This document shows positions 8,812-18,276 of a DNA stretch of 64,000 nt, in pieces. The translations under genes were made by a program, and so were the position numbers. The notes beneath the pieces were generated by a model. It was not told the DNA's origin, did not search any database, and saw nothing but the letters and a program-made list of their open reading frames with translations. Origin of the DNA: Actinomycetes bacterium. Its GTDB lineage: Bacteria; Actinomycetota; Actinomycetes; Propionibacteriales; Propionibacteriaceae. Where the stretch lies: contig JAUHXZ010000006.1 of NCBI GenBank assembly GCA_030426725.1, positions 1 through 64,000 of the forward strand, written 5' to 3'. Numbering within the stretch: the first letter of the stretch is position 1; each line of letters opens with the position of its first letter.

Positions 8812-8923
8812 CGTGCGAGCGCGGAGTCACCCCGCCTCGGTGCGTCGCCGGTCCGCGACCGAACCCGCCTCGTCCGGCCGGACTTGTGGAACCATGGAAC
8901 CCCGACGGCGGTGAGGGGGACGG

Positions 8924-10024
8924 ATGACGAAGGTCGCGATCGCGCACGACTATCTGACGCAGCGCGGTGGGGCCGAGCGCGTCGTACTGGCGATGCTTCG
9001 CACCTTTCCCGAGGCGACGATCTACACCACGGTCTACGACCCGGACGGCACCTTCCCCGAGTTCAGGCAGGCACGCATCTCCACCACGCCGCTGGGGCGG
9101 ATCCCCCTGCTCAGGCGGGACCACCGTGTGGGGTTGCCGCTGTACCCGCACGCGGTCGGTTCGGCCCCGGTCATCGAGGCCGACGTGCTGCTCTGTTCCA
9201 CGACCGGGTTCGCGCACGGCTTCCGCACGACGGGGCGCAAGCTCGTCTACTGCCACTCCCCGGCCCGCTTCATCTACCTGGCCGACGAGTACCTGGGCCC
9301 CCGGGCTCGGCGCGGGCCGCTGGGGCTCGCACTCAAGGCGCTGCACCCGTACCTCCGCGCGTGGGACCAGCGCGCCGCGGCTTCCGCCGACAGCTATCTC
9401 GCGAACTCCACGGTCGTGTCCCAGCGGATCAGGGACGTCTACGGAATCACCGCCGAGGTGATCCCCGCGCCACCGGCCCTCAGTACGGCGGTGGAACCGG
9501 CGCCGGTCGACCACCTCGTCGCCCACGACAGTGGGCACCACCTCATCGTCTCGAGGCTCCTGCCGTACAAGAACGTTCATCACGCGGTCAACGCCTTCGG
9601 CGACCTGCCCGAGGAGCGGCTCGTCATTGTCGGCACCGGACCGATGTCGGCCGAGTTGGATCGGATCTCCCCACCCAACGTCACCATCCTCCGAGGAATC
9701 TCGGACGGCGAACTCGCGACCCTCTACCGGGGAGCCAAGGCGCTCATCGCGCCCAGCTACGAGGACTACGGCCTGACCCCGCTCGAAGCCGGCGTCTTCG
9801 GCACCCCCACACTCGCGCTGCGCGCAGGGGGGTATCTCGACACCGTCCGCGAGGGCGTCTCCGGTTCGTTCTTCGACGAGCCGACATCGCACGCCATCCG
9901 TGACGCGGTGGTCGCGAACTCGTCGCGTCGGTGGGACCGGGGCGCTGTCGAGCGCCATGTGGCGCAGTTCGCCGAACCACGGTTCGCGAGCACCCTGCGG
10001 CAGAAGGTGAACGAGCTCAGCTGA
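8924..10024 (+). CDS. GT4 glycosyltransferase (WbaZ/mannosyltransferase-like)
   Basis: This is a 366-residue retaining glycosyltransferase of the GT-B fold, the first gene of the polysaccharide locus. The N-terminus MTKVAIAHDYLTQRGGAERV is the acceptor-side Rossmann start typical of the WbaZ-like GT4 subgroup. The donor-side signature is SYEDYGLTPLEAGVFGTP (E-x7-E), with VSRLLPYKNVHHAV and IVGTGPM before it. Activated donor is probably a GDP-sugar, but this cannot be fixed from sequence. A purine-rich GAGGGGGACGG precedes the ATG. It is convergent with the BY-kinase gene, with 58 bp between the stops. Confidence 0.82.
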   Translation: MTKVAIAHDYLTQRGGAERVVLAMLRTFPEATIYTTVYDPDGTFPEFRQARISTTPLGRIPLLRRDHRVGLPLYPHAVGSAPVIEADVLLCSTTGFAHGFRTTGRKLVYCHSPARFIYLADEYLGPRARRGPLGLALKALHPYLRAWDQRAAASADSYLANSTVVSQRIRDVYGITAEVIPAPPALSTAVEPAPVDHLVAHDSGHHLIVSRLLPYKNVHHAVNAFGDLPEERLVIVGTGPMSAELDRISPPNVTILRGISDGELATLYRGAKALIAPSYEDYGLTPLEAGVFGTPTLALRAGGYLDTVREGVSGSFFDEPTSHAIRDAVVANSSRRWDRGAVERHVAQFAEPRFASTLRQKVNELS

Positions 10025-10082
10025 ACCGGATCGGGCCGCGGCGCACATGCGGGTCGAACCCGTGCGTCGAGCCAGGGGCCCG

Positions 10083-11588
10083 CTACTTGTGGGTGTCCGC
10101 GCCGGACCGGTGCGCGCGCTTCGCGGCCCGGGATTCGTGTTCGGACTTGGCGGGCTGGGAGGGTTGCGCCTCCGTATCGCCACCCGGCCTCTCGGCCCGG
10201 ATCAGCGCCTGCAGGTCCTGCGAATGCTGCTTGCCTGACTGCTGCGTGTCCTTGGACTTGCGGGAGGCCTTGCCACCCTTCTTGTAGTCCTTGGAGTAGT
10301 AGTGGCCGTAGCTGCCCAGATCATCCGGCATACCGTTCAGTGCGAAGCCCGACACCTCCTGCTCCACGGTGGCGAGGGAGCGCAGCGCCTGCGCCAGATC
10401 TCGCTTCCCGGCACGGTCGACCCGGACGACCATCACGGTGCCCCCGACCAGACGGTTGATGAGGATCGGGTCGATGACCGGATTCACCGGCGGCGAATCG
10501 ACGATGACCACGTCGAACTGCCTGGTGAAGGTCGTGAAGAGCTGCTGCATCGCCTCCGAGGCGAGCAGTTCGCTCGGGTTGGGCGGCAGCTCTCCTGCCG
10601 GCAGCACGTAGAGGCTCGTGTCGCGCCACTGCTGAACCGTGTCGCTCAGACCCGCGCGCTGGAGCAGAAGCGTCGTGAGGCCCACCGATCCGGGGATGCC
10701 CAGCATGTTGGCGACCGCGGGGCGACGCAGGTCGCAGTCGACGAGGAGCACCCGCGCGCCGGACTCGGCCACGGCGAGGGCCAGGTTCACCGATGTCAGG
10801 GTCTTCCCCTCGCCGGGCACGGACGAGGTCACCTGGAAGGAGTGCTTGCCCCCGGCCGTCACGTCGATGAACTGCAGGTTGGTGCGCAACCGCCTGAACT
10901 CCTCGGAGGCCGGCGCGAAGGGCAACTGCTCGACCACCAGCGAATCGGTCTGAGGGTTGCGGATCTTCTTGAGGCGCGCGAGCACCGGCCGGGTCGAGAT
11001 GGCCCGAAGGTCGGCCTCGTTGCGGATCTTCGTGTCGAGGAAGGTCTGCAGGAGGACGACGCCGATGCCCAGACCCAGACCCGCGAGAATGCCGATCAGC
11101 ACGTTCAGGGTCAGGTTCGGGGAGGTGGGAGCCCCCGGGGCGGCCGCCGGAGCCACCTCGAGGACCTCGAGGCTGCCCTGTCCCTGGCCGAACCGCGCGA
11201 AGGCCCCGCCCACCTCGGTGAGTTCGGGCCCCACGGAGTTGGCGATGTCCGCGGCGAGTTGCCCGTCGGACGCGCGTGCGGTGACGACCATCATGGGTGT
11301 GTCGCCGACGGTGTTGGCCGAGACCTCGACCGGGGTGCCCGGAGGAATCTCGAGAGACTCCCGCAACGGGTCGAGCACGATCGGAGAGGAGACCAGCTCC
11401 GCGTAGGTAGCCAGGTCATCGTTGGTGAGGACCGCCCCGGCCGTCGAGAGGTAGACGCGCGCCGAGGCCTGGTAGACAGGCGTCATCCTGAGGGTCAGCA
11501 GGGTCGTTCCGCCACCGACCAGCAGCACGCAGATCAGCAACGTGCCCCAGCGCCGGCCAAGGATGGTGAGCAGGTCTCGCAACTGCAC
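10083..11588 (-). CDS. Single-chain polysaccharide co-polymerase / BY-kinase
   Basis: The 501-residue protein joins a Wzz-like domain to a bacterial tyrosine autokinase. Membrane segments lie at about residues 16-34 and 161-182 with an extracytoplasmic loop between them. The kinase domain has Walker A (SVPGEGKT, 256-263), Walker A' (LLVDCDLRRP, 281-290) and Walker B (VIVDS, 361-365). Tyr 427, 430, 431 and 435 (YGHYYSKDY) form a C-terminal tyrosine cluster for autophosphorylation, followed by a Lys/Ser-rich tail. Such proteins set chain length and export of Wzy-dependent polymers. The GTG at 11588 is chosen for its GGAGGTGG ribosome site; the open frame extends 55 codons upstream without one. 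It is divergent from the GT4-GT2 gene. Confidence 0.9.
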   Translation of the reverse strand: MQLRDLLTILGRRWGTLLICVLLVGGGTTLLTLRMTPVYQASARVYLSTAGAVLTNDDLATYAELVSSPIVLDPLRESLEIPPGTPVEVSANTVGDTPMMVVTARASDGQLAADIANSVGPELTEVGGAFARFGQGQGSLEVLEVAPAAAPGAPTSPNLTLNVLIGILAGLGLGIGVVLLQTFLDTKIRNEADLRAISTRPVLARLKKIRNPQTDSLVVEQLPFAPASEEFRRLRTNLQFIDVTAGGKHSFQVTSSVPGEGKTLTSVNLALAVAESGARVLLVDCDLRRPAVANMLGIPGSVGLTTLLLQRAGLSDTVQQWRDTSLYVLPAGELPPNPSELLASEAMQQLFTTFTRQFDVVIVDSPPVNPVIDPILINRLVGGTVMVVRVDRAGKRDLAQALRSLATVEQEVSGFALNGMPDDLGSYGHYYSKDYKKGGKASRKSKDTQQSGKQHSQDLQALIRAERPGGDTEAQPSQPAKSEHESRAAKRAHRSGADTHK

Positions 11589-11731
11589 GCGGCCACCTCC
11601 GTCGTCAAGGGCCCAGCGGCGCCCGAATCGATCGCCGGTCCCCCGACGGCGCGCGGCAGTGGGCCGTCGGTCCACTCGCCAGGCGCTAAGCTTTCGACAA
11701 CTGTACCGGAGGCGATCGGCGGGGGCTACAC

Positions 11732-13690
11732 ATGCGCGTGCTGCGGATCTCACACAGCGCCGTCGTGGATGCCTGGCGTACTCTCGACCGGGAACTGGGC
11801 GCGCGCGGCCACGAGATCCTGACCGTTTCCGCCCGCGAATGGAACGAGTTCGGGCGCGACGTGCCGCTGGTCGCCCGCCCGGACGAGCCGGTGGTCGGGG
11901 TCCGGACGTTCGGCTCGCATCCGGCGCTCTTCGTCTACGAACCTCGTGGCCTCTGGCACGCGTTGGGGAGAGGGTGGGACCTGATCGACGTCCATGAGGA
12001 GCCCTTCGCCCTGGCGACCGCCGAGATCCTGGTGCTGCGCCGGCTACGCGGGCTCCGCACTCCGTACTGCCTGTACTCGGCCCAGAACCTGCGCAAACGC
12101 TACCCGCCGCCGTTCCGCTGGCTGGAGCGCGCGGCGCTCCGCGGCGCGGCCGGCCTCAGCGTCTGCAACGAGGACGCCGGTCAGATCTGCCAGGACAAGG
12201 GCTTCCCGGGCCGGCCGAGCGTGATTCCGTTGGGGTTCGACCCGACGGTCTTCTCGCCCGCCCTGGGCGACGACGCCCGGCCCTCACACGAGCATGCGGG
12301 GATCGTCGTCGGATATGCGGGGAGGCTCGAACCTCATAAGGGCGTCGCCGTGCTCATCGACGCGGTGCTCGGCGATGATCGGCTCACCCTGCGTGTCGTC
12401 GGCGCCGGCCCACAGGAACCCGCCCTGCGCACCCGGGCCGAACAGAGCACACGGATCTCCTTCGAGGGTGCGAAGTCCACCGAGGGGCTCGCCGACTTCT
12501 ACCGCAGCGTCGACGTCGTCGCGGTGCCCTCTCTGACGACGCGCGGCTGGGTGGAACAGTTCGGCCGCGTCGCCGTCGAGGCCATGGCCTGCGGAACCCC
12601 AGTGGTCGCCAGCGATTCCGGATCCCTCCCCGACGTCGTGGGTGACGCGGGCATCCTCGTGCCGTCCGGAGACCCGGAGGCCCTGCGCGCGGCCCTGATC
12701 CGAGCCGGGGAGCCCGCCGCCGCCGGGATGCGGGACCGAGGGCTCGCGAAGGCCGCCACCGCGACCTGGTCCGCAGTGGCCGACGACTACGAGTCCCTCT
12801 ACGGCACGATGCTCGGCGAGCCGCCTCGCCCGTCGAGATCCGAACGTCCGCTCGACGTCATCGTCGTCGCCTTCCACCACCCGGAGCTGCTGCGCCGCGC
12901 GTTGGCGCCCCTGCTGGAGTTCCCGATCACCGTCGTCGACAACTCCTCCGACGCGGAGGTCCGGGCGGTGTGCGAGGACCTGGGTGTGCGATACCTCGAC
13001 GCGCAACGCAACGGCGGCTTCGCCTGCGGTGTCAACCTCGGCCTCGCCCGCCGGCAGCACCCAGACGGCGACGTCCTCCTCCTGAACCCGGACGCGGTCA
13101 TCTCCGCCGATGCCGTGCACCGGCTGCGGGCCGCCCTGCGCGCGGATCCACGGCTCGGAAGCGTGGGTCCCGCCCAGACAGATGCGGACGGCACCCCGGC
13201 ACGCGTGTCGTGGCCGTTCCCGAGCCCGGCCGGGACGTGGCTGGAGGCCGTCGGGCTCGGCCGCCTGCGCACGGCGGACGATTTCGTGATCGGTTCCGTG
13301 CTCATGCTGCGCGCCGAGGCGCTCGACCAGGTGGGGGGCCTGGACGAGGAGTTCTTCCTCTATGCGGAGGAGACCGACTGGGCGAGGCGCGCCACGACCA
13401 TGGGCTGGCGGCACGCCGTGGTCCCCGACGCGACGGCCGTCCATGTGGGAGCCGCGACGAGTTCCGACCCACAGGTCCGCGAAACCCACTTCCACGCGTC
13501 CCAGGAGCGGTACCTCCGCAAGCACTTCGGCCGGGTGGGGTGGACCATCGCCCGCTTCGGCCAGGTCGTCGGCGCGAGCGCGCGCTACGCGGTCCTGCGC
13601 GGCGACCGGCGTCTCGAGGCGGGCCGGCGCGCACGCTTGTACGCCCGCGGACCCGCGTCCGTCCAGGCAGAGCTGGGGGTCCCCCGATGA
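11732..13690 (+). CDS. Bifunctional GT4-GT2 glycosyltransferase fusion
   Basis: This 652-residue protein contains two complete glycosyltransferases. Residues 1-365 form a GT4 enzyme (VGYAGRLEPHKGVAVLIDA, then EQFGRVAVEAMACGTPVV with the E-x7-E motif). Residues 375-610 form a rhamnosyltransferase-like GT2 (IVVAFHHPELL, ITVVDNSSD, LLLNPDAVIS, LDEEFFLYAEETDWARR). The junction around residues 366-375 (PPRPSRSERP) is a short linker without a stop. The fusion suggests two successive sugar additions by one polypeptide. It starts an unusually tight run: the next five genes each begin inside the stop codon of the previous one. Confidence 0.88.
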   Translation: MRVLRISHSAVVDAWRTLDRELGARGHEILTVSAREWNEFGRDVPLVARPDEPVVGVRTFGSHPALFVYEPRGLWHALGRGWDLIDVHEEPFALATAEILVLRRLRGLRTPYCLYSAQNLRKRYPPPFRWLERAALRGAAGLSVCNEDAGQICQDKGFPGRPSVIPLGFDPTVFSPALGDDARPSHEHAGIVVGYAGRLEPHKGVAVLIDAVLGDDRLTLRVVGAGPQEPALRTRAEQSTRISFEGAKSTEGLADFYRSVDVVAVPSLTTRGWVEQFGRVAVEAMACGTPVVASDSGSLPDVVGDAGILVPSGDPEALRAALIRAGEPAAAGMRDRGLAKAATATWSAVADDYESLYGTMLGEPPRPSRSERPLDVIVVAFHHPELLRRALAPLLEFPITVVDNSSDAEVRAVCEDLGVRYLDAQRNGGFACGVNLGLARRQHPDGDVLLLNPDAVISADAVHRLRAALRADPRLGSVGPAQTDADGTPARVSWPFPSPAGTWLEAVGLGRLRTADDFVIGSVLMLRAEALDQVGGLDEEFFLYAEETDWARRATTMGWRHAVVPDATAVHVGAATSSDPQVRETHFHASQERYLRKHFGRVGWTIARFGQVVGASARYAVLRGDRRLEAGRRARLYARGPASVQAELGVPR

Positions 13691-15015
13691 GCCCGGACTG
13701 GAGGAAGGTCATCACCTGGGGCGTCGCGGCAGTCGGGATCGCCGGCCTCGGGGCGGCCACGGCGTTCCTGATTCCGACGGAGCCGCTCCTTGCCATCGTC
13801 ATCGTGGCCGTGGTGCTCGCGCTCGGGCTCTCGGCCGCCGACGCCGCGATCATCCCACTGATGTCGATCCCACTCCTCCTGGTCGTCCTGCGGATCGGCA
13901 GAGGGGGTGTCGATCTATCGGTCGCCGACGCCGTGCTCATCGGCTGCACCGCCGTGGCGTTCGTCTTCGCGACGCGACCATTCAGCCCGCCGATGCGCAA
14001 CTTCCTCTGGCTCACGGCGTTGTACCAGTTCGCGACCCTGTTCACCCTGCTGGTGAACCCCTACCTCTCCAACGCGGTCGAGTGGGCGCACGCATGGGTG
14101 CTCGTCGGGGGCTCCGCGCTCGTGGGCTGGACCATCGGCCGGGCCGGGCATGGCAGGACCGGAATGACCGCCCTGGTGGTGTCCAGCCTCGTCCTCGCCC
14201 TGATCACTCTCGGCAACGCGGCGGTCCAGTACGCACAGGGTGATTTCGGGCCCGTGTACCCGGCGTTCCCGTATGGCATGCACAAGAACTTCGTCGGCAC
14301 CGCGCTGGGGTTCGCGGCGGTGATCACCTACGCGAACCCGAAATGGATGGGCTGGTCCACGGCCTGGAGCAGGGTGGCTCTGGTCACCTGTCTCGCCGCG
14401 ATCGCGACCACGCAGTCACGCCAGGCGATTCTCGGTCTCGGCGCCGCGCTGCTCTTCGTCGCCTGGCGGGAGCGGCGCCAGGGTCGGCACCCCTGGGCCC
14501 TGGCGCTGTTCGCCGTGATCCCGGCGTCCGTGGTGGTCGCCACCATGGTGCGCGACCAGGTGGAGTCCGGCAACCAGTTCAACTCCGTGTTCCAGCGCGT
14601 CACGTGGCTGTCCGACACCATCGACTTCTGGCTCGAGTCCCCCTGGGTCGGACACGGGCTGAGGTACTGGTACCGCGGCATCCCGGGGATGGACTTCCAG
14701 CCCCCCAATGCCGAGATCGAGGTGCTCGCCTCGGCCGGTGTCGTTGGCCTGCTCGGGTTCGTCATCCTGATGGGAGGCGCGCTGGTCATCGCGTGGCGTC
14801 TGCCGCGCGAGTTCGGGACTGTGGCCTTCGCAGTGGTGCTGGGCCGCCTGGCTCAGGCGCAGTTCGACCTGTTCTGGTCGGCGGTCCAGGCGTCCATCCC
14901 CTTCCTGGTCCTGGGCATCTGCCTCGGGGCCGCGGCCCTGCACGAGGAACGCCACGCGGTCGATGCCTGGGCCCCCTCTGGGCGAAGCGCCTCGGGTGGG
15001 CTGGTGTCGCCATGA
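13687..15015 (+). CDS. O-antigen polymerase/ligase family membrane protein (Wzy-like)
   Basis: The 442-residue protein has about eleven to twelve hydrophobic segments. It carries the periplasmic-loop features of the O-antigen ligase/polymerase family, including TQSRQAILGLGAALLF and the loop with PWVGHGLRYWYR (around residues 320-332), which matches the WxGxG.. region of the family. It probably polymerises lipid-linked repeat units on the outer face of the membrane. Its ATG overlaps the preceding stop (ATGA). The frame is open far upstream inside the fusion gene, so the start rests on this overlap. No chain-length protein other than the BY-kinase is encoded nearby. Confidence 0.8.
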   Translation: MSPDWRKVITWGVAAVGIAGLGAATAFLIPTEPLLAIVIVAVVLALGLSAADAAIIPLMSIPLLLVVLRIGRGGVDLSVADAVLIGCTAVAFVFATRPFSPPMRNFLWLTALYQFATLFTLLVNPYLSNAVEWAHAWVLVGGSALVGWTIGRAGHGRTGMTALVVSSLVLALITLGNAAVQYAQGDFGPVYPAFPYGMHKNFVGTALGFAAVITYANPKWMGWSTAWSRVALVTCLAAIATTQSRQAILGLGAALLFVAWRERRQGRHPWALALFAVIPASVVVATMVRDQVESGNQFNSVFQRVTWLSDTIDFWLESPWVGHGLRYWYRGIPGMDFQPPNAEIEVLASAGVVGLLGFVILMGGALVIAWRLPREFGTVAFAVVLGRLAQAQFDLFWSAVQASIPFLVLGICLGAAALHEERHAVDAWAPSGRSASGGLVSP

Positions 15016-16133
15016 GAGTCGTGCAGATCGTCCCGGTCGTCCGGGTCGGCAGCGGGGTTGAGGCGGTGGCTCACCATCTGGAGACGGAGTGGCGCAACCT
15101 CGGGATCGACACGCAGCAGTTCACCCTGCGTGACGCCGGGGGATCCTGGCTTCCGGAGCCGGGACAGGGTCTGCTGGGGCGGCTCCAGCTGGCTCTACGG
15201 GTGATCTGGTTCTCGGCGGCAGGCTCCATCATCGCCCGGCGCCGTTGGAAGACCCCGGCTGCCGACACGGTCGTGATCTGTCACAACGACGTGCTGTTCG
15301 GGGACGTCTATGTCAACCACGGCATCCTCTACGCGGCGATGCGTGCGCGGGGGCACAGTCTGACCCGCATGGCGCGCAACCCCCTCCACCTCTTCACCTG
15401 GGCCAGGGACGCCATCCGCTATGCCGGTACGCGCCATCGCGTGATCGTCAACCTGACCAGGGCGGAGGACGAGCAGCTGCGCCGCACCTACCCGCGGGTC
15501 ACGCCGCGCACTGTGGTGATCGGCAACGGCGTCGATATCGAGCACTACCGGCCGTTCTCGGGCGACCGCGAGGCACTACGGCGGGAACTGGGCCTCCCGG
15601 TCGACGCGCGCCTGGGTGTCTTCGTCGGCCACGAGTACGCCCGCAAGGGGCTGCCTCAGTCGATGGAGGCGCTCGGCCACCTGCCTGCCGACGTGCACCT
15701 GGTCGTGGTCGGCGGCACCGACGACATGATCGCCCGTGCCTCTCGGAGCGCGGCGACGCTCGGACTGAGCGGGCGGGTTCACTTCGCCGGCCGACAGGGC
15801 GACGTCCGCCCCTGGCTCCACGCCGCCGACTTCCTCGTGTTCCCCAGCCGGTACGAGGCCTACAGCCTCGTCGTGCTGGAGGCCATGGCCACCGGCCTGC
15901 CCGTGGTCGTCACCCCCGTGGGCGCCGTCCCCGAACTGGTCCTTGACGGTGTGAACGGGGCCGTCGTCGATCTCAATGCCGGGTCGGTGGCCGAGGGAAT
16001 CGCGAGGCTCCTGGCGGGCGATCCGACCGAACTCAGTCTCGCAGCCCGCCGGACAGCCGAGGAGCACTCCTGGGAAGCCGTGGCCCGCCGCTACGCGCGC
16101 CTCTTCGAGACGATCCTCGCGGAGCGCGGATGA
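15012..16133 (+). CDS. GT4 glycosyltransferase, paralogue of the one at 32033
   Basis: The protein has 373 residues and a GT-B fold: an N-terminal MRVVQIVPVVRVGSGVEAV strand-loop, the donor-site segment GVFVGHEYARKGLPQSMEAL, and SRYEAYSLVVLEAMATGLPV (E-x7-E). It shares a distinctive central block with the gene at 32033, GDVYVNHGILYAAMRARG against GDIYVNHGIVAAAMRARG, and both have ICHND just before it. The two therefore look like paralogues within one locus. The start overlaps the polymerase stop (ATGA). The sugar transferred is unknown. Confidence 0.82.
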   Translation: MRVVQIVPVVRVGSGVEAVAHHLETEWRNLGIDTQQFTLRDAGGSWLPEPGQGLLGRLQLALRVIWFSAAGSIIARRRWKTPAADTVVICHNDVLFGDVYVNHGILYAAMRARGHSLTRMARNPLHLFTWARDAIRYAGTRHRVIVNLTRAEDEQLRRTYPRVTPRTVVIGNGVDIEHYRPFSGDREALRRELGLPVDARLGVFVGHEYARKGLPQSMEALGHLPADVHLVVVGGTDDMIARASRSAATLGLSGRVHFAGRQGDVRPWLHAADFLVFPSRYEAYSLVVLEAMATGLPVVVTPVGAVPELVLDGVNGAVVDLNAGSVAEGIARLLAGDPTELSLAARRTAEEHSWEAVARRYARLFETILAERG

Positions 16134-17140
16134 GTCTCCGCGTGCTGCACGTGATCCGCTCCGACGGCTTCGCCGGTGTCGAGGGGCACGTGGCCCGGCT
16201 CGCGTCGGCACAGGCGGATCGGGGGCTGGACGTCCGCGTGATCGGGGGCGACCCCACCTCCATGCGCCGGGCCCTGGATGACCGCGTCGCCTGGCGTCCG
16301 GCCGTCACGACCTGGGACGCGTTCAGGGCGATCGACGCCTGGCGTGGCCCCGACGTGTTGCACGCCCACATGACGGCGGCGGAGCTCGCCGCCGTCCTCG
16401 CGCTACGCAACTCGTCTCCATTGGTGGCGACCAGGCACTTCGGCGGCCCTCGTGGGGCGAGCGTCGCGGGACGACTGGCCGCGCCGCTGATCCGGCGGAG
16501 ACTGTCGGCTCAGATCGCGATCAGCAGGTACGTCGCGGAGCGGATCGACGGGCCGAGTGTCGTCGTCTACCCGGGGGTGCCGACGCTCCCGGAGCAGCCC
16601 TCGAGCCCGCGCGAGCGGATCATCCTTGTGGCCCAGCGGCTGGAGAGCGAGAAGCGCGCCGACGACGCCATCCTCGCCTTCGCGGAGTCGGGCCTCTCAC
16701 GCCAGGGGTGGCGACTGACGATCGCCGGAGAAGGATCCCAGCGCTCCGCACTGGAGCGGCTCGCCGCCGATCTGCTGCCCCCCGACTCGGTGCGGTTCCT
16801 CGGCCACCGGTCGGATGTGGCGGACCTGATGACCCGGGCGGGCATCCTGCTCGCCCCCTGCCGGGTCGAGGGCCTCGGACTCACCGTTGTCGAGGCCATG
16901 GCGGCCGGGCTTCCCGTCGTCGCCTCCGACATGGGGGCGCACCGGGAGACGGTGGGGGGAGTGTCCGACCCGGCCCTCTTCACCAACGCCGCGGGCGCGG
17001 GCGCGCTGTTGCGGAGGCTTGCGGCGGACGACGAGGAACGCGAACACTACGGAGAGCGTCTCCGGGCGCGGCAGCGGGCGTTCTTCACCCTGGAGGAGCA
17101 GGCCCTGGCCACCGAAGCGGTCTACAGGAGCGTGCTGTGA
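16130..17140 (+). CDS. GT4 glycosyltransferase
   Basis: This is a 336-residue GT-B enzyme. The N-terminus MSLRVLHVIRSDGFAGVEGHV contains the glycine loop of GT4 acceptor domains. The donor domain has LVAQRLESEKRADDAILAFA, IAGEGSQRSAL and CRVEGLGLTVVEAMAAGLPV (E-x7-E). It is soluble and should act on the cytoplasmic face on undecaprenyl-linked intermediates. ATGA overlap with the preceding gene implies translational coupling. Donor specificity cannot be assigned. Confidence 0.82.
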   Translation: MSLRVLHVIRSDGFAGVEGHVARLASAQADRGLDVRVIGGDPTSMRRALDDRVAWRPAVTTWDAFRAIDAWRGPDVLHAHMTAAELAAVLALRNSSPLVATRHFGGPRGASVAGRLAAPLIRRRLSAQIAISRYVAERIDGPSVVVYPGVPTLPEQPSSPRERIILVAQRLESEKRADDAILAFAESGLSRQGWRLTIAGEGSQRSALERLAADLLPPDSVRFLGHRSDVADLMTRAGILLAPCRVEGLGLTVVEAMAAGLPVVASDMGAHRETVGGVSDPALFTNAAGAGALLRRLAADDEEREHYGERLRARQRAFFTLEEQALATEAVYRSVL

Positions 17141-18276
17141 CCGACCTCGTCGTAGCCTCCCTGGAAGCGTGGGATGGGGTGTGGCGCCGCAACCAGTACC
17201 TGCTCGCGGGACTGCTGCGCCGCGACCCGACGCTGCGGCTGCTGTTCGTCGAGCCCGCCGCGGACCCCCTGCACGCGCTCGCTTCCCGCCGGCCTCCGAG
17301 GTTGGGCGGCGGTCTGCGGCCCCTGGACCTGCCGGGGGCTGAGGGGCGCATCTGGGCCTACCAACCCACCAAGGTCCTGCCCCGGCGGATCGACCGTCAC
17401 GCCGATGATCGGCTCGCCGGCCAGATCACCCGGGCCGCCCGGCGCGTCGGCTTCGTCGATCCGCGGTTGTGGATCAATGACCCCTCCGCCGTCTCCGTGC
17501 TGAGGCACACGGGCTGGCGGGCGCTGTACGACATCACCGACGACTGGCTGCTGGCCGACCGCAGCCCCGCCGAGCACGAGCGGTTGGTGTGGGACGAGGC
17601 CGAGCTCATGCGGCGCTGCGCCGAGGTGGTGGTGTGCAGCCCCAACCTCGTCGCCACCAAGAGCAGGATCCGTCCGGTGACCCTGATCCCCAACGCCGTC
17701 GACGTGGCCGCCTACCGCGTGCCCACCAGCCGGCCGACGGACCTGCCGGACGGACCGGTGGCCCTCTACCTGGGGACGATCCACCGCGACCGCATCGACG
17801 TGCAGCTCTGCGCTGCGACGGCCAGGAAGATCCAGGGGCGGGGGCGGCTCGTACTCGTCGGCCCCGCTCCTCTGTCCGCCGCCGACACGGCACTCCTCAC
17901 CCGCGCGGGGGTGCTCCTTCTGGGTCCGAAGGAGCGGTCCGAGGTGCCCGGTTACCTGCAGTGGGCCGACACGCTGGTCGTCCCCCATGTCGTGACGCCC
18001 TTCACCGAGAGCCTCGATCCCATCAAGCTGTACGAGTACCAGGCCGTGGGCCGCGCCGTGGTGTCCACCCCCGTCGCGGGCTTCCGGGACACCGACGACG
18101 ACCGGGTCACGGTGGCCGACGCAGCGCGTTTCCCGGGTGAGGTGGCGAGCTCACTCCCGGCACGGTGGCGCTTCCCGCAGCGGACGGACCGTCGGGTCCC
18201 GAGCTGGCACGACCGGGTGGAGGAGATGGCTGAGGTGGTCGGCCGTCTCGGCCCGCATCAGAAGGACGGCGCGTGA
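17137..18276 (+). CDS. GT4-like glycosyltransferase (TuaH-like)
   Basis: The protein has 379 residues. It begins VTDLVVASLEAWDGVWRRN and contains LYDITDDWLLADRSPAE, a signature of the TuaH-type subgroup of GT-B enzymes. VVVCSPNLVATKSR, YLGTIHRDRIDVQLC and PFTESLDPIKLYEYQAVGRAV (donor site) follow. The family includes enzymes of teichuronic acid and exopolysaccharide assembly. The start codon is GTG within the preceding stop (GTGA). This gene is also soluble and continues the coupled run. Confidence 0.78.
   Translation: MTDLVVASLEAWDGVWRRNQYLLAGLLRRDPTLRLLFVEPAADPLHALASRRPPRLGGGLRPLDLPGAEGRIWAYQPTKVLPRRIDRHADDRLAGQITRAARRVGFVDPRLWINDPSAVSVLRHTGWRALYDITDDWLLADRSPAEHERLVWDEAELMRRCAEVVVCSPNLVATKSRIRPVTLIPNAVDVAAYRVPTSRPTDLPDGPVALYLGTIHRDRIDVQLCAATARKIQGRGRLVLVGPAPLSAADTALLTRAGVLLLGPKERSEVPGYLQWADTLVVPHVVTPFTESLDPIKLYEYQAVGRAVVSTPVAGFRDTDDDRVTVADAARFPGEVASSLPARWRFPQRTDRRVPSWHDRVEEMAEVVGRLGPHQKDGA

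Noticed and set aside
10050-10064. GGGTCGAACCC flanked by complementary bases resembles a tRNA T-arm between two convergent genes, hinting at a tRNA or attachment site.
   Set aside because: One base of the TTCGA loop is missing, no acceptor stem or anticodon arm can be drawn, and the 58-bp gap is too short for a tRNA.
8624-10183. A 519-residue minus-strand frame over the start of the polysaccharide locus.
   Set aside because: It is a shadow of the GT4 gene at 8924 and of the hairpin region; no motif supports it.
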